Counted from the first letter of the stretch, positions 8,727 to 17,573 are shown. The stretch: DNA of 64,000 nt from Centipeda flueggei ATCC 43531 (GCF_000160695.1 NZ_GG694006.1:362236-426235), one strand, 5' to 3'. A program made the numbers and translations. The notes: generated from the sequence alone by a model not told the origin.

Positions 8727-9221
8727 TCAATTGCGTTCGCGTATGCGTCGCTCCAGATGAAACGTTGCCCAGTGAATCGGATAAGCAAAGATCACCTGAA
8801 AGAGGAGCAAAACCAAAAGGATGCGCCCCATATGCAGAAACAAATTAAAGCGATAGCCGAGCAGATATACGACCAGTGCCGAGCTCAGATATTTCGCCGC
8901 TGTTGCAGCAACGGATGCCGTAATAGGGAAAAAGAACTGCTCCTGAAGCACGCGATCCGAAAAGCGCCCGAAAAACAACCCAATCAAGGTCAGCAGAAAT
9001 GCATTCAAACCGAAAAAGGAGCCTGTACTGAGATCCTGTACCAGTCCAAGAAAAAATCCGACCAATGCCCCCCACACACTCCCACGCAGGAAGGAAAAGG
9101 AGACCGTCGCCAAGATCAGCAGGTCTGGAACAACACCATAGATGGAAATGAGCGGCAGAAAAGAAAATTGAAGAACAAAAAGGAGCAGAAAGAAAGGGAC
9201 AAAAAGACGATATTTCTTCAC
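8727..9221 (-). CDS. mreD: MreD, rod-shape membrane protein
   Basis: A 164-residue hydrophobic protein with about five membrane segments, of the usual MreD length and order after mreC. The segment with L-L-I-L-A-T-V-S-F-S-F-L-R-G and G-F-F-L-G-L-V-Q-D-L is family-like. The start is a GTG at 9221 that overlaps the mreC stop (GTGA), so the two are translationally coupled. It forms the elongasome scaffold with MreC, RodA and PBP2. Confidence 0.9.
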   Translation of the reverse strand: MKKYRLFVPFFLLLFVLQFSFLPLISIYGVVPDLLILATVSFSFLRGSVWGALVGFFLGLVQDLSTGSFFGLNAFLLTLIGLFFGRFSDRVLQEQFFFPITASVAATAAKYLSSALVVYLLGYRFNLFLHMGRILLVLLLFQVIFAYPIHWATFHLERRIRERN

Positions 9222-10159
9222 GGTGCCGCCGCCTTCGTCTGCGCCGCCGAAATCTGTGCTGCCGCCTCAGCCCCGGGGCTGAGCGGCTGCGGCTGAATCG
9301 GCTCGGGGGGAGCCTCCCGTGACGCCGTGATGATCGCCACGTCTTCCAAGCGTTGGAAGTCCACGGCCGTCTCGATGACTGCCACTTTTAAGAGACCACT
9401 GTCATCACTGTGCTGTGAAGCAACACGTCCAACCGCAATTCCCTTCGGATAGATCCCCCCGAACCCGGACGTAACGACAGCATCTCCGTCTTCAACGTCC
9501 GCATTCCGTGGAATATTGATCATCTGCGGCATATAGGGGTTATCCATCGTGCCGGTTAGGATGCCCGTCACACGCGACTCAGCGCGCTGAACCAACGTAC
9601 CAACTGAGGAACGTGCATCGAGGATGAGCTGCACCTTGGAGGAGACAGGGTCGACCTCGGTTACATGCCCGACAAGGCCCTTCCCCGTCACCACCGGCAT
9701 GTTTTCACGTACACCGTCCTTCGCGCCACGGTCAATGACGATCATACTCGTCCACAGTGCCGTATCTCTGCCAATCACACGTGCCGCAAGCAGATCAAAT
9801 TGATGTGCTCCCTGTTTGTAGGAAAGAAGCTCTCTCAGTCGCTCATTCTCAGCGGCATACTCTGCCGCCGTCGTATTCTGCTGCCGCAGCTGCTCGACTT
9901 CATTCTTGAGCATCTTGTTCTGCTCGTGCACTGTAGCGATCTCCCAGAGATTCGCCGAGATCGACTGAATCTGCTGTCCGACAAACGAGGACGCCATCTC
10001 AAATGGAGCGAGTATTGTCCCCACAGTACTCGTTGACGCAGTGGCCTGAAACCGACCGCGTGCAGCGAAGAAGATCACGCAAAAGAGTGCGAGAAGGACA
10101 AAAAGCAGTGCCCATATTTTGCGTCCCGACTGCCTTGCCCGTTCGAGTCGGTCAATCAT
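9218..10159 (-). CDS. mreC: MreC, rod-shape periplasmic scaffold
   Basis: A 313-residue protein with one N-terminal membrane segment (about 15-35), a coiled coil (about 65-105, rich in Glu/Gln/Asn heptads) and two beta-barrel domains typical of MreC ([11 protein letters not shown] near 160; [11 protein letters not shown] near 240). The C-terminal 35 residues are Pro/Ala-rich and probably disordered. Its start overlaps the mreB stop (ATGA) and its stop overlaps the mreD start. Confidence 0.95.
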   Translation of the reverse strand: MIDRLERARQSGRKIWALLFVLLALFCVIFFAARGRFQATASTSTVGTILAPFEMASSFVGQQIQSISANLWEIATVHEQNKMLKNEVEQLRQQNTTAAEYAAENERLRELLSYKQGAHQFDLLAARVIGRDTALWTSMIVIDRGAKDGVRENMPVVTGKGLVGHVTEVDPVSSKVQLILDARSSVGTLVQRAESRVTGILTGTMDNPYMPQMINIPRNADVEDGDAVVTSGFGGIYPKGIAVGRVASQHSDDSGLLKVAVIETAVDFQRLEDVAIITASREAPPEPIQPQPLSPGAEAAAQISAAQTKAAAP

Positions 10160-11190
10160 TGCTTCAATTTCTTCGAAGACATAACGACACTCTTGAGAAG
10201 TCCGATGTTCTCCAGAGTACGCCCTGTCCCCTCACCGACACAGGAGAGCGCATCTTCAGAAACGAGAACCGGCATCCCCGTCTCATGAGAAAGGAGCTTG
10301 TCGAGATTCATGAGGAGCGCTCCGCCGCCTGTCATCATGATGCCATGATCCATGACGTCCGCAGCAAGTTCCGGCGGCGTTTTTTCCAATGTGTTCTTCA
10401 CCGCATCGATGATCTTGTAAATTGGCTCATTCAGTGCCTCACGAATCTCCTTGGCATGAACAGTAAGCGTTTTGGGCAGTCCGCTCACAAGATCACGTCC
10501 GCGGATGTCCATCGTGCGATCCGTATCCGGTGTCACAATTGCCGTACCAACCGAGATCTTGATTTCCTCTGCCGTACGCTCGCCGATCATGAGATTATAC
10601 ATACGCTTGATGTACTGGACAATTGAGGAATCCATCTCATCGCCGCCGATGCGAATGGAACGGCTCGTCACAATACCGCCGAGCGAGATTACCGCAATCT
10701 CCGTCGTGCCGCCGCCGATATCAACGACCATACTTCCCGTCGCCTCTTCGACAGGGAGCCCCGCACCGATCGCTGCAGCCATCGGTTCCTCAATGAGATA
10801 AGCCTCACGTGCCCCTGCCTGCTGCGCTGCGTCAATGACCGCACGCTTCTCCACCTCGGTGACCCCCGAAGGGACACCGACCACAACACGCGGCCGAACG
10901 AACGACTTCGAACGCATTGCCTTGCGGATGAAGTACTTCAGCATCGCCTGTGTCACGTCAAAATCGGCAATGACGCCGTCTTTCATCGGGCGAATCGCAA
11001 CGATATTCCCCGGTGTGCGGCCGATCATCTGTTTCGCTTCCTCGCCCACCGCGAGAACATCGCCTGTATCATTCTTTATCGCAACCACCGAGGGCTCACG
11101 CAAAACAATTCCGCGTCCCTTGACATGAACCAGCGTATTTGCCGTCCCGAGGTCAATCCCCATATCATTTCCACCAAAAAGACCAAACAT
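10156..11190 (-). CDS. mreB: MreB, actin-like cell-shape protein
   Basis: A 344-residue actin-fold ATPase that forms membrane-bound filaments directing lateral wall synthesis. The protein begins [21 protein letters not shown], the classical MreB N-terminus and phosphate-1 loop. The phosphate-2 loop [12 protein letters not shown] lies near residue 165, and M-T-G-G-G-A-L-L near 290 forms the adenosine site. An in-frame upstream ATG at 11337 is rejected because it would place coding sequence over the promoter. AAGGAG lies 12 bases before 11190, slightly far. It is the first gene of an eight-gene shape and division operon. Confidence 0.95.
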   Translation of the reverse strand: MFGLFGGNDMGIDLGTANTLVHVKGRGIVLREPSVVAIKNDTGDVLAVGEEAKQMIGRTPGNIVAIRPMKDGVIADFDVTQAMLKYFIRKAMRSKSFVRPRVVVGVPSGVTEVEKRAVIDAAQQAGAREAYLIEEPMAAAIGAGLPVEEATGSMVVDIGGGTTEIAVISLGGIVTSRSIRIGGDEMDSSIVQYIKRMYNLMIGERTAEEIKISVGTAIVTPDTDRTMDIRGRDLVSGLPKTLTVHAKEIREALNEPIYKIIDAVKNTLEKTPPELAADVMDHGIMMTGGGALLMNLDKLLSHETGMPVLVSEDALSCVGEGTGRTLENIGLLKSVVMSSKKLKQ

Positions 11191-11307
11191 TGTAAATGGA
11201 GTCTCCTTCCGCAAAATAAGCAGCATTGTATAAGTCCGTTCTTTGGCCGATTCTTTCCCTGGGCAAATATATGCACAGAGTTTTCCTGCCGACAGACGTG
11301 CAGAATC

Positions 11308-11336
11308 AGTATAGCATAAGAAGGTATTTTTTTCCA
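11308..11336 (-). promoter_or_regulatory. Probable sigma-A promoter of the mre-min-rodA operon
   Basis: On the minus strand: -35 TGGAAA (11336-11331), 17-base spacer, -10 TATACT (11313-11308). Confidence 0.6.
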
Positions 11337-11415
11337 TGAGATTTTATTTGGAAAGAGCGATATTCATCCCCTTTTCTTCCCATGCATAGCAGTTCAGACA
11401 ATCTTCCCGGATTCC

Positions 11416-11445
11416 TTGACGTACGACCTATGTTTCCTCTATAAT
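11416..11445 (+). promoter_or_regulatory. Sigma-A promoter of the SpeD-like gene
   Basis: -35 TTGACG (11416-11421), 18-base spacer, -10 TATAAT (11440-11445), about 70 bases before the start codon. Confidence 0.75.
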
Positions 11446-11514
11446 AAATTTAAGGACTCGCTGATAAACTCGGCGATTTCTCAAGGGAACACTGTTAAGA
11501 GGAGACGATAGCAG

Positions 11515-11973
11515 ATGGACATTCAATCGAGGCTGCTGACCGTGGATTTTTACGACTGCAAAGGCGATCGGTGCGGCAGTGTGCAGACTCTGCAGGAAAG
11601 CGTCTCCGAAGCGCTCCGCACGCTGAACCTTACCCCTCTGCAGATCATCAGCAGCAAGCAGAACAGCGGACACATCTCTCTGCTGGCACTCCTCCCGGAC
11701 GGGCACATTGCTGTCCACGTACATCCTGACCTTCGGCATGCATCACTTGACATCTACCTTTGTCAGGAGAACGTATCGCTCGATCCCGTTACCCATGCAA
11801 TGCGCAGGATCTTCCAGCCGGACAAAATGAAGAGCACCCATCTGCGCCGCGGCGATTTCCGCTCATCGTCAGAGATTCGTCCAAAAACGACAACACGCGT
11901 CGCACCGATACGAAAAATTAAAAGTACAGGGGCAAAGGTTATCCGTATTCTTGCCCGTCGAAATCGACGTTAA
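11515..11973 (+). CDS. S-adenosylmethionine decarboxylase-like protein without the pyruvoyl serine
   Basis: A 152-residue protein. Residues 5-112 follow the prokaryotic AdoMet decarboxylase (SpeD) pattern: L-T-V-D-F-Y-D-C near the N-terminus, H-I-A-V-H at 64-68, L-D-I-Y-L-C ending at Cys83, and the R-R-G-D-F block near 110. In active SpeD the Glu-Ser bond before H-I-A-I-H is cleaved and that serine becomes the pyruvoyl cofactor. Here the pair is Asp62-Gly63, so self-processing cannot occur in the known way. The other two catalytic positions, His68 and Cys83, are kept. A basic C-terminal tail of about 40 residues (ending R-R-N-R-R) is not typical of SpeD. The Shine-Dalgarno AGAGGAG is well placed. 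Monocistronic, with its own promoter and terminator. Function unknown; a non-decarboxylating role is inferred. Confidence 0.7.
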   Translation: MDIQSRLLTVDFYDCKGDRCGSVQTLQESVSEALRTLNLTPLQIISSKQNSGHISLLALLPDGHIAVHVHPDLRHASLDIYLCQENVSLDPVTHAMRRIFQPDKMKSTHLRRGDFRSSSEIRPKTTTRVAPIRKIKSTGAKVIRILARRNRR

Positions 11974-11990
11974 CAGATCATGAACAAAAT

Positions 11991-12042
11991 AAACGTCCTC
12001 CGCAGGTTTACCACCTCATTTGGCAGATTGCGGAGGACGTTT
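11991..12042. terminator. Bidirectional terminator between the SpeD-like gene and the fur-type gene
   Basis: AAACGTCCTCCGCA (11991-12004) is perfectly inverted at 12029-12042. T-rich stretches follow on both strands, so it can serve both convergent genes. Confidence 0.7.
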
Positions 12043-12055
12043 CAATTTTATACTG

Positions 12056-12496
12056 TTATATTTTTTTCTGGCAGGCCGGACAATAGCCAAAGAAATACAT
12101 CTGCTGAGAAACAATGCGATATCCGGTCACAGATGCCACGTTCTTATCCAACGAAGGAATCGAGGATATCGGTACATCGGCAACTGTATCACAGGAGATA
12201 CACCGCACATGCGGATGCTGGGATATGTCCGCATCATAACGAAACGCCTCCTCACCCACATTCAGTTCACGTACAATTCCAATCTCACAAAACGCATCGA
12301 GGGATTTATACACCGTAGCGAGACTCATCGTCGGATAGCTCGGACGCAGTTCCTTATACAGCGTCTCTGCTGTCGGATGTTCCGTCGTCTGCGCCAGTGC
12401 CGCATAGACGGCAAGCCGCTGAGGGGTAACCTTTTTTTTATTTCGGCGAAGAATATCTGTTACCTCACCGACGGTCAGCATTGTTCGTTCACGCAT
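12056..12496 (-). CDS. Fur-family regulator, PerR-like
   Basis: A 146-residue metalloregulator. The N-terminal winged helix (T-P-Q-R-L-A-V-Y near 24; S-L-A-T-V-Y-K-S-L near 58) is followed by the dimerisation domain. This carries H-P-H-V-R-C-I-S-C (His-x-His metal ligands and a CxxC) and a C-terminal C-P-A-C, so both zinc-binding CxxC pairs are present. An Asp precedes the His pair (R-Y-D-A-D), as in PerR sensors, which favours peroxide sensing over iron sensing; this is inference. The start at 12496 (M-R-E-R) has TAGGA seven bases upstream. The upstream in-frame ATG at 12535 lacks a Shine-Dalgarno. Peroxide-defence genes (rubrerythrin, AhpC) lie 33-36 kb away in this window. Confidence 0.8.
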   Translation of the reverse strand: MRERTMLTVGEVTDILRRNKKKVTPQRLAVYAALAQTTEHPTAETLYKELRPSYPTMSLATVYKSLDAFCEIGIVRELNVGEEAFRYDADISQHPHVRCISCDTVADVPISSIPSLDKNVASVTGYRIVSQQMYFFGYCPACQKKI

Positions 12497-12651
12497 AATT
12501 ATTCCTATTTCCCATTTCAAAAAATCTAAAATCATTATTATTTATGTATTATAATACTCTATCTCAAAACTCATGTCAATAGTCCCTTCTTCCCTTTTCT
12601 TTCTTCATCATACGATGGGAACAGTAATTTATTCCTGTCCATAAAAAATCG

Positions 12652-12660
12652 TGTTATAAT
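12652..12660 (+). promoter_or_regulatory. Extended -10 promoter of tex
   Basis: TGTTATAAT at 12652-12660 is a perfect extended -10. No good -35 is seen 17 bases upstream. The stretch 12536-12660 is AT-rich. Confidence 0.55.
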
Positions 12661-12692
12661 GGCATATATTAAATTGAGAAAGGCTGGACAGC

Positions 12693-14882
12693 ATGCGCAT
12701 TTCCGATATTCCCGCAGCCATAGCAAAAGAATTGTCCATTCATCCCAAACAGGTGGAATCCGTCATCACACTTCTCGACAACGGCAATACGATTCCCTTT
12801 ATCGCACGTTACCGCAAGGAGGCAACAGGCTCCATTGAAGATGAACTGCTGCGCCGCATAGAAGAGCGTCTGACGTATCTTCGTAATCTCGTCAAACGCC
12901 AGGAGGAAATCCTTGCGCACATCGAGGAGCAGGGCAAGCTGACAGATGACCTGCGCACAGCAATTGATACGGCCGAAAAACTCCAGACGCTCGAGGACCT
13001 CTACCGTCCCTATAAGCAAAAAAAACGCACGCGTGCCTCCATTGCACGTGAACGAGGGCTTGCCCCGCTTGCCGATGCCATGCTGCTGCAGCGTGAGACA
13101 AAAGGAAGCATCGAAGAATATGCGGCTGCCTTCATCGATGCGGAAAAGAACATTTCTTCCTCTGCTGACGCGATTGCAGGTGCACGTGACATTCTCGCCG
13201 AGATCATCATGGACGAGGCAGGCGTACGCCGCAGCATACGTGAGAATTTCAAACGCAGCGCCATCCTTGAAACAACACTCCATCACGAGGCAGAGGATGC
13301 CGGCACCTTTGCCATGTATGATGGTTACAGAGAGCCTGCCCGTACGCTTCCCTCGCACCGCATTCTCGCCATAAACCGCGGGGAGAGAAAAGGCTGCCTG
13401 TCCGTCCGCATCAGCATCGATCATGAAGAAAACATAACATGGATTGAGCGGCACATCCATAAGCATCCATCAATTTTCACCGACGAACTGCACGCTGCTG
13501 TAGAGGACGGCTATAAGCGTCTTCTTGTCCCCGCACTGGAGCGTGAACTGCGCGCCGGCCTAACCGCCTATGCAGAAGAAAAGGCAATCCGCATTTTTGG
13601 GCACAATTTGCGTCAGCTCCTTCTGCAGCCGCCGCTCGCAGGGCATACGGTACTCGGACTTGACCCCGGTTACCGCACGGGATGTAAAATGGCCGTTGTC
13701 GACGCGACAGGAAATGTGCTCGACAGCGGCGTGATCCAGGTGACACAGAGTGACGGCGCACGTGCGGCAGCGGCAAGGACGGTGGAAAAACTCGTCACCG
13801 CATATGGCATCACGCTGATCTCCATCGGCAATGGTACGGCATCCTATGAAACAGAACAGTTCGTTGCGGCACTGATTCGCAAAAATGGATGGAGCGATGT
13901 ACGCTATCTCATCACAAACGAGGCAGGTGCATCGGTCTACTCTGCCTCCGCGCTGGCAAAGGAGGAACTGCCGGACTACGACGTAACGATACGCGGTGCC
14001 GTATCCATCGCGCGGCGTGTACAGGATCCCTTGGCGGAGCTTGTCAAAATTGATCCGCAGGCAATCGGTGTTGGGCAGTATCAGCACGATGTCAGTCAGA
14101 AGGAACTAAAGGATACCCTCGACGCTACCGTCGAGGATGCTGTCAATCATGTGGGCGTTGATCTGAACACCGCCTCACCGGCACTCCTCAAGCGTATCGC
14201 AGGCATTAATACGGCAATTGCAAAGAACATCGTGACCTATCGCAATAAGCATGGACGCTTCAAAAACCGCGCTGCCCTGCACGGCGTCCCGCGCCTTGGC
14301 GATGCTGCATTCACCCAATGCGCCGGATTTCTGCGCATCCATGACGGTGAAACGCCGCTTGACAGTACCGCCATTCACCCCGAATCCTATGAACTTGCCC
14401 GCCGTATTCTCGCCGAACTCGGCGCAAAGGAGAGTGATCTCGGCGACCGCACAAAGTTTCCCACATTGGCGTGCAAAACTGCACAAAGCAGTCCGCAGAC
14501 ACTGGCACAGAAGCTCCATGCAGGCGTTCCAACCGTTACAGATATTCTAAAGGCAATCGCCTGTCCGGGACGCGACCCGCGCAAGGATCTTCCCGCACCG
14601 CTCACGCGGCAGAATATCGTCAAGCTCTCCGACCTCGCCGTCGGTACCATCATGCGCGGAACCGTCCGCAACATCACGGACTTCGGCGCATTTATCGACA
14701 TTGGGCTGAAACAGGCAGGACTTCTCCACATCTCGGAGATGAGCTGTCACCGTGTACGCCATCCGCTTGATGTTCTGTCCGTCGGCGACACTCTCGACGT
14801 CATGATCATCAGCATCGATGAGGCACGCGGCCGTATCGGGCTCTCAGTAAAACGCATGGAGGCGGAAAAAAAGCACGCATGA
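12693..14882 (+). CDS. tex: Tex, RNA-binding transcription accessory protein
   Basis: A 729-residue Tex protein. Regions in order: the helical N-terminal part with F-I-A-R-Y-R-K-E-A-T-G near 33, the YqgF-like RNase H-fold core (L-G-L-D-P-G-Y-R-T-G-C-K near 322), helix-hairpin-helix repeats (V-G-V-D-L-N-T-A-S near 487) and a C-terminal S1 RNA-binding domain (G-T-I-M-R-G-T-V-R-N-I-T-D-F-G-A-F near 652). Length and order match the family. Tex binds nucleic acid and acts on transcription complexes; its precise role is unsettled. The stop overlaps the start of the CobT-type gene by 4 bases, so the two are cotranslated. Confidence 0.95.
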   Translation: MRISDIPAAIAKELSIHPKQVESVITLLDNGNTIPFIARYRKEATGSIEDELLRRIEERLTYLRNLVKRQEEILAHIEEQGKLTDDLRTAIDTAEKLQTLEDLYRPYKQKKRTRASIARERGLAPLADAMLLQRETKGSIEEYAAAFIDAEKNISSSADAIAGARDILAEIIMDEAGVRRSIRENFKRSAILETTLHHEAEDAGTFAMYDGYREPARTLPSHRILAINRGERKGCLSVRISIDHEENITWIERHIHKHPSIFTDELHAAVEDGYKRLLVPALERELRAGLTAYAEEKAIRIFGHNLRQLLLQPPLAGHTVLGLDPGYRTGCKMAVVDATGNVLDSGVIQVTQSDGARAAAARTVEKLVTAYGITLISIGNGTASYETEQFVAALIRKNGWSDVRYLITNEAGASVYSASALAKEELPDYDVTIRGAVSIARRVQDPLAELVKIDPQAIGVGQYQHDVSQKELKDTLDATVEDAVNHVGVDLNTASPALLKRIAGINTAIAKNIVTYRNKHGRFKNRAALHGVPRLGDAAFTQCAGFLRIHDGETPLDSTAIHPESYELARRILAELGAKESDLGDRTKFPTLACKTAQSSPQTLAQKLHAGVPTVTDILKAIACPGRDPRKDLPAPLTRQNIVKLSDLAVGTIMRGTVRNITDFGAFIDIGLKQAGLLHISEMSCHRVRHPLDVLSVGDTLDVMIISIDEARGRIGLSVKRMEAEKKHA

Positions 14883-16624
14883 CACTTCTTGAAAAAACAA
14901 TCGCATCCATAAAAGTCCCTGCAACACTCCCTGCTTCTTCTGCTTTCTCCGTACTGGCAGTACAGGACATCAGATTTGGCAAACTGATGACCGCCCTCCT
15001 CCGCTATATCAACATTACGGGTGAGCGGCATCCCCCTCTGCCGCAGACAAGTGTTGTCATCTCCTGCGCCGACCATGGTGTCGCCGCTGAAAGTGTCAGT
15101 GCGTATCCGCCGGAGACGACACTGAACATGATGTGCAACTACCTCATCGCACATGGCGGTGCCGCCAATGCCGCAGCAAACTACGTGAATGCCCGCCTTC
15201 TCATTGTCGATCTCGGTGTCAATGCTGACACATCCGCAATCCCGGGGCTCCTGCATCGAAGTATTGCGCGCGGTACGGAAAATATGACAAAGGGGCCAGC
15301 GATGACACGTACACAAGCCGTGCGTGCCGTCGAAACAGGAATTCAAATTGCATCCGACTGCGCTGCCCGCGGCGACCACTGCATTCTGCCCGGTGAAATG
15401 GGCATTTCAAATACAACGTCGAGTGCCGCCATCAGTGCCGCTATTCTGGGACTCCCTCCCGAGGAAGTTACGGGACGCGGAGCAAACATTTCGGACGAAC
15501 GACTGCAGCATAAAATTGACATTGTACGGCGTGCCCTCGCCGTCAATCATCCTGATCCGCGCGATGGCATCGACGTACTCGCCAAAGTCGGCGGCTTTGA
15601 ACTGGGCTGCATTGCCGGGATCATCCTTGGTGCCGCCGCACATCGTATGCTCGTTATTCTGGACGGAGCGAACACCACGTCAGCAGCGCTCATTGCCCAC
15701 ACCATTGCCCCCCACTGCGTGCATTATCTCCTCGCCTCGCACGTCTCTCTGACCGAGCACTCCCAACCCCACGCCCTGCAGCGCATGGGACTCCCACCCA
15801 TGCTGCGCCTCGATATACGTCTGAGTGAGGCAGCAGGCGCATCGATTGCCCTGCGCATGTTGGAACAGATGTTAAAGGTATGGAAAACAATCGACACTCC
15901 CGTGAAGATGTGTGATATCCTTCCCATTCCGCCGCAAAAAACAGCGACAGAGGCACTGCCCATCCCAGCTCCCGACAGCAGCGTCATGGATGACGCCCAA
16001 TACCGACTCGACAATCTGGCAAAGCCAATTCACAGTCTCGGCTACCTTGAGCGTGTCGCCGTGCAGCTTGCCGGCATCACGCGGCAAGTATGTCCGCCCG
16101 TCGATAAAAAAGCGGCACTGCTCATCATTTCTGATGCGGAGGAGATGTCCCCTGCACTGTGCGGTATCATCTCCGCAATGACGAAGGGAAACGGCATTGA
16201 TGTCTATCTCCTCTGCACCGGAGCAGCAGATGCGCAGGACATCAGCACTGCTGCACGCAGGATCGCAGCCGAGCATTTGCTCCTCATCCTCGGCAGCATT
16301 GGAGATCATACGGCGGCTGTCCGCGCGGTACTCCATGCGGGTGCAGAGGGCGGTGCACTGCTCCTGCCGGGTGACGCTGCAGCCGACCGCATCGCACGTG
16401 ATTACAGTGCGGAGGATGCTGCGCTGCGCCCCTATCTCTTACACGTTCTGCCCGATATGATTACAGCAGAGATCGATGCGCCTGCAGGCATTGGCGGTCT
16501 CCTCGGGCTTGAGATTGTCCGCGCCGCCCTCCACGTCATCAACGATATGAAGACCTTCTCTGAGGCAAACGTCGCCGTTGCCATCGACGGTGCAGGCGCA
16601 GGACGGCAGGTACGGGAACAATAA
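14879..16624 (+). CDS. Tandem CobT-type phosphoribosyltransferase, single-chain ArsAB-like
   Basis: A 581-residue protein made of two CobT-like halves. Half one (about 15-345) is a full nicotinate-nucleotide:base phosphoribosyltransferase domain. It has the A-D-H-G loop, G-E-M-G-I-S-N-T-T, G-R-G-A and Glu317 (in L-S-E-A-A-G-A-S), the position of the catalytic base in CobT. It lacks the usual N-terminal K-P-x-G-S-L-G arm. Half two (about 375-581) opens with that arm (R-L-D-N-L-A-K-P-I-H-S-L-G) and closes with the CobT C-terminal helix pattern (L-H-V-I-N-D-M-K-T-F). Its middle is shortened, and Pro535 replaces the catalytic Glu. The Negativicute Sporomusa uses a two-subunit CobT homologue, ArsAB, to activate phenol and p-cresol as cobamide lower ligands. 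This chain looks like a fused version. It is coupled to tex by an ATGA overlap. Base specificity is inference. Confidence 0.75.
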   Translation: MTLLEKTIASIKVPATLPASSAFSVLAVQDIRFGKLMTALLRYINITGERHPPLPQTSVVISCADHGVAAESVSAYPPETTLNMMCNYLIAHGGAANAAANYVNARLLIVDLGVNADTSAIPGLLHRSIARGTENMTKGPAMTRTQAVRAVETGIQIASDCAARGDHCILPGEMGISNTTSSAAISAAILGLPPEEVTGRGANISDERLQHKIDIVRRALAVNHPDPRDGIDVLAKVGGFELGCIAGIILGAAAHRMLVILDGANTTSAALIAHTIAPHCVHYLLASHVSLTEHSQPHALQRMGLPPMLRLDIRLSEAAGASIALRMLEQMLKVWKTIDTPVKMCDILPIPPQKTATEALPIPAPDSSVMDDAQYRLDNLAKPIHSLGYLERVAVQLAGITRQVCPPVDKKAALLIISDAEEMSPALCGIISAMTKGNGIDVYLLCTGAADAQDISTAARRIAAEHLLLILGSIGDHTAAVRAVLHAGAEGGALLLPGDAAADRIARDYSAEDAALRPYLLHVLPDMITAEIDAPAGIGGLLGLEIVRAALHVINDMKTFSEANVAVAIDGAGAGRQVREQ

Positions 16625-16656
16625 AAATACGGCAGAGAGATCTGCCGTATTTTTAT
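16621..16656. terminator. Bidirectional terminator after the tandem CobT gene
   Basis: A perfect 16-base stem: 16621-16636 (ending ACGGCAGA) pairs with 16641-16656, with loop GAGA. A/T tails flank both sides, and the stop codon of the CobT-type gene lies within it. It also ends the convergent coiled-coil gene. Confidence 0.85.
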
Positions 16657-16664
16657 TTTGAACA

Positions 16665-17573
16665 TTATATCTCTGCCTCAAGCTGACCGCGCTTAAAAAC
16701 TTTGCCGATCGTACCGAACTGGAAGGTTGCCGGCTCTTTGACCGTAAAACGTCCATAGGTATTTCCTGCACGGTAGTTTGAGTTAAATGCCTCGCGCATC
16801 CCCCCCGCCGTATGCATCTCCTCCCCATAGACAAGAAAGGGGTTGGGAACAACAGCAAAGAGATTATTTCCAAGCGGCATTGCCCAGTAATCCGCATCCC
16901 GCGTTGGTGTCACAGCGACGAAACGCGGCTCAAGCTCAGGGCGGCTGTGGCGGAGCTGCATATTCGTACAGCGCATCCCCTGCACTTCAAATTCTTTGAT
17001 GAAGTCATCCTGTGCCTTCTTCTTCTGAAACATCGTCCCTGGCACATCATAGAGGGCATTATACTTCCGAACAAAATCCGCCGCACGTTCCTCGGGCGTC
17101 AGCTCACGCAGTTCGTGCTGGGGAATTCCTGCAAGCGTTGCCTCGGCTGACCTCTTTCGTGCAGCTTCCGTCTGCTTCGCCTGATTGCTTTGCACCGGTT
17201 CTTTGCCGCCGGTCGCATGTGCATAGCTCCCCGCAGCTCGCTTCATGGCAGTTTGCGGTTTTTTATGCTTTGCCTCAGTCGGCTGCGCAGATGATGCCCC
17301 CGTATAGGCACGCGCCATTTCACGCTTCATTTCTTCATCGAGAAGATCACTGACTGAGACAGGTGTTCGCGCCGTCGTTTCTTCGTGCAGAGTACCGTTA
17401 TCTGTATTTTTCTCTTCCTCTGACAAGTACTGCGGCTGTCCTTCTGCATGCACCACTTGTTCCAGATGCTGCGTCAATTCGTCGATACGGCTCTGCTGAC
17501 GCAGAACCATTTTCTCGAGCAGCGTGACACGCTTCGCAAGTTCATGAATCCGTGTCAGTTCATCAGTTCCCAT
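16665..17573 (-). CDS. Uncharacterised coiled-coil protein
   Basis: I do not recognise this 302-residue protein. Residues 1-45 form a probable coiled coil (leucine and isoleucine spacing in L-A-K-R-V-T-L-L-E-K-M-V-L). Residues 46-160 are low complexity, rich in Lys, Glu, Ala, Thr and Gln and probably disordered. The C-terminal 140 residues look folded: A-A-D-F-V-R-K-Y-N-A-L-Y-D near 165, then a Trp/Phe-rich beta-like segment with A-M-P-L-G-N-N-L-F-A-V-V-P near 230. No signal peptide or membrane span is seen, so it is probably cytoplasmic. It lies 79 bases downstream of fabK on the same strand and may be cotranscribed. It shares its terminator with the convergent CobT-type gene. Confidence 0.6.
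   Translation of the reverse strand: MGTDELTRIHELAKRVTLLEKMVLRQQSRIDELTQHLEQVVHAEGQPQYLSEEEKNTDNGTLHEETTARTPVSVSDLLDEEMKREMARAYTGASSAQPTEAKHKKPQTAMKRAAGSYAHATGGKEPVQSNQAKQTEAARKRSAEATLAGIPQHELRELTPEERAADFVRKYNALYDVPGTMFQKKKAQDDFIKEFEVQGMRCTNMQLRHSRPELEPRFVAVTPTRDADYWAMPLGNNLFAVVPNPFLVYGEEMHTAGGMREAFNSNYRAGNTYGRFTVKEPATFQFGTIGKVFKRGQLEAEI

Larger units (their letters stand above)
11191..11514. other. Intergenic region with divergent promoters (mreB and the SpeD-like gene)
   Basis: A 324-base region between two divergent genes. It holds the mreB promoter on the minus strand (11308-11336), the promoter of the SpeD-like gene on the plus strand (11416-11445) and a 5' leader of about 110 bases for mreB. 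I see no further gene or RNA motif in it. Confidence 0.7.

Noticed and set aside
11188..11337. A 49-residue N-terminal extension of MreB
   Set aside because: It would start within the -35 element of the operon promoter. The standard MreB N-terminus begins at 11190.
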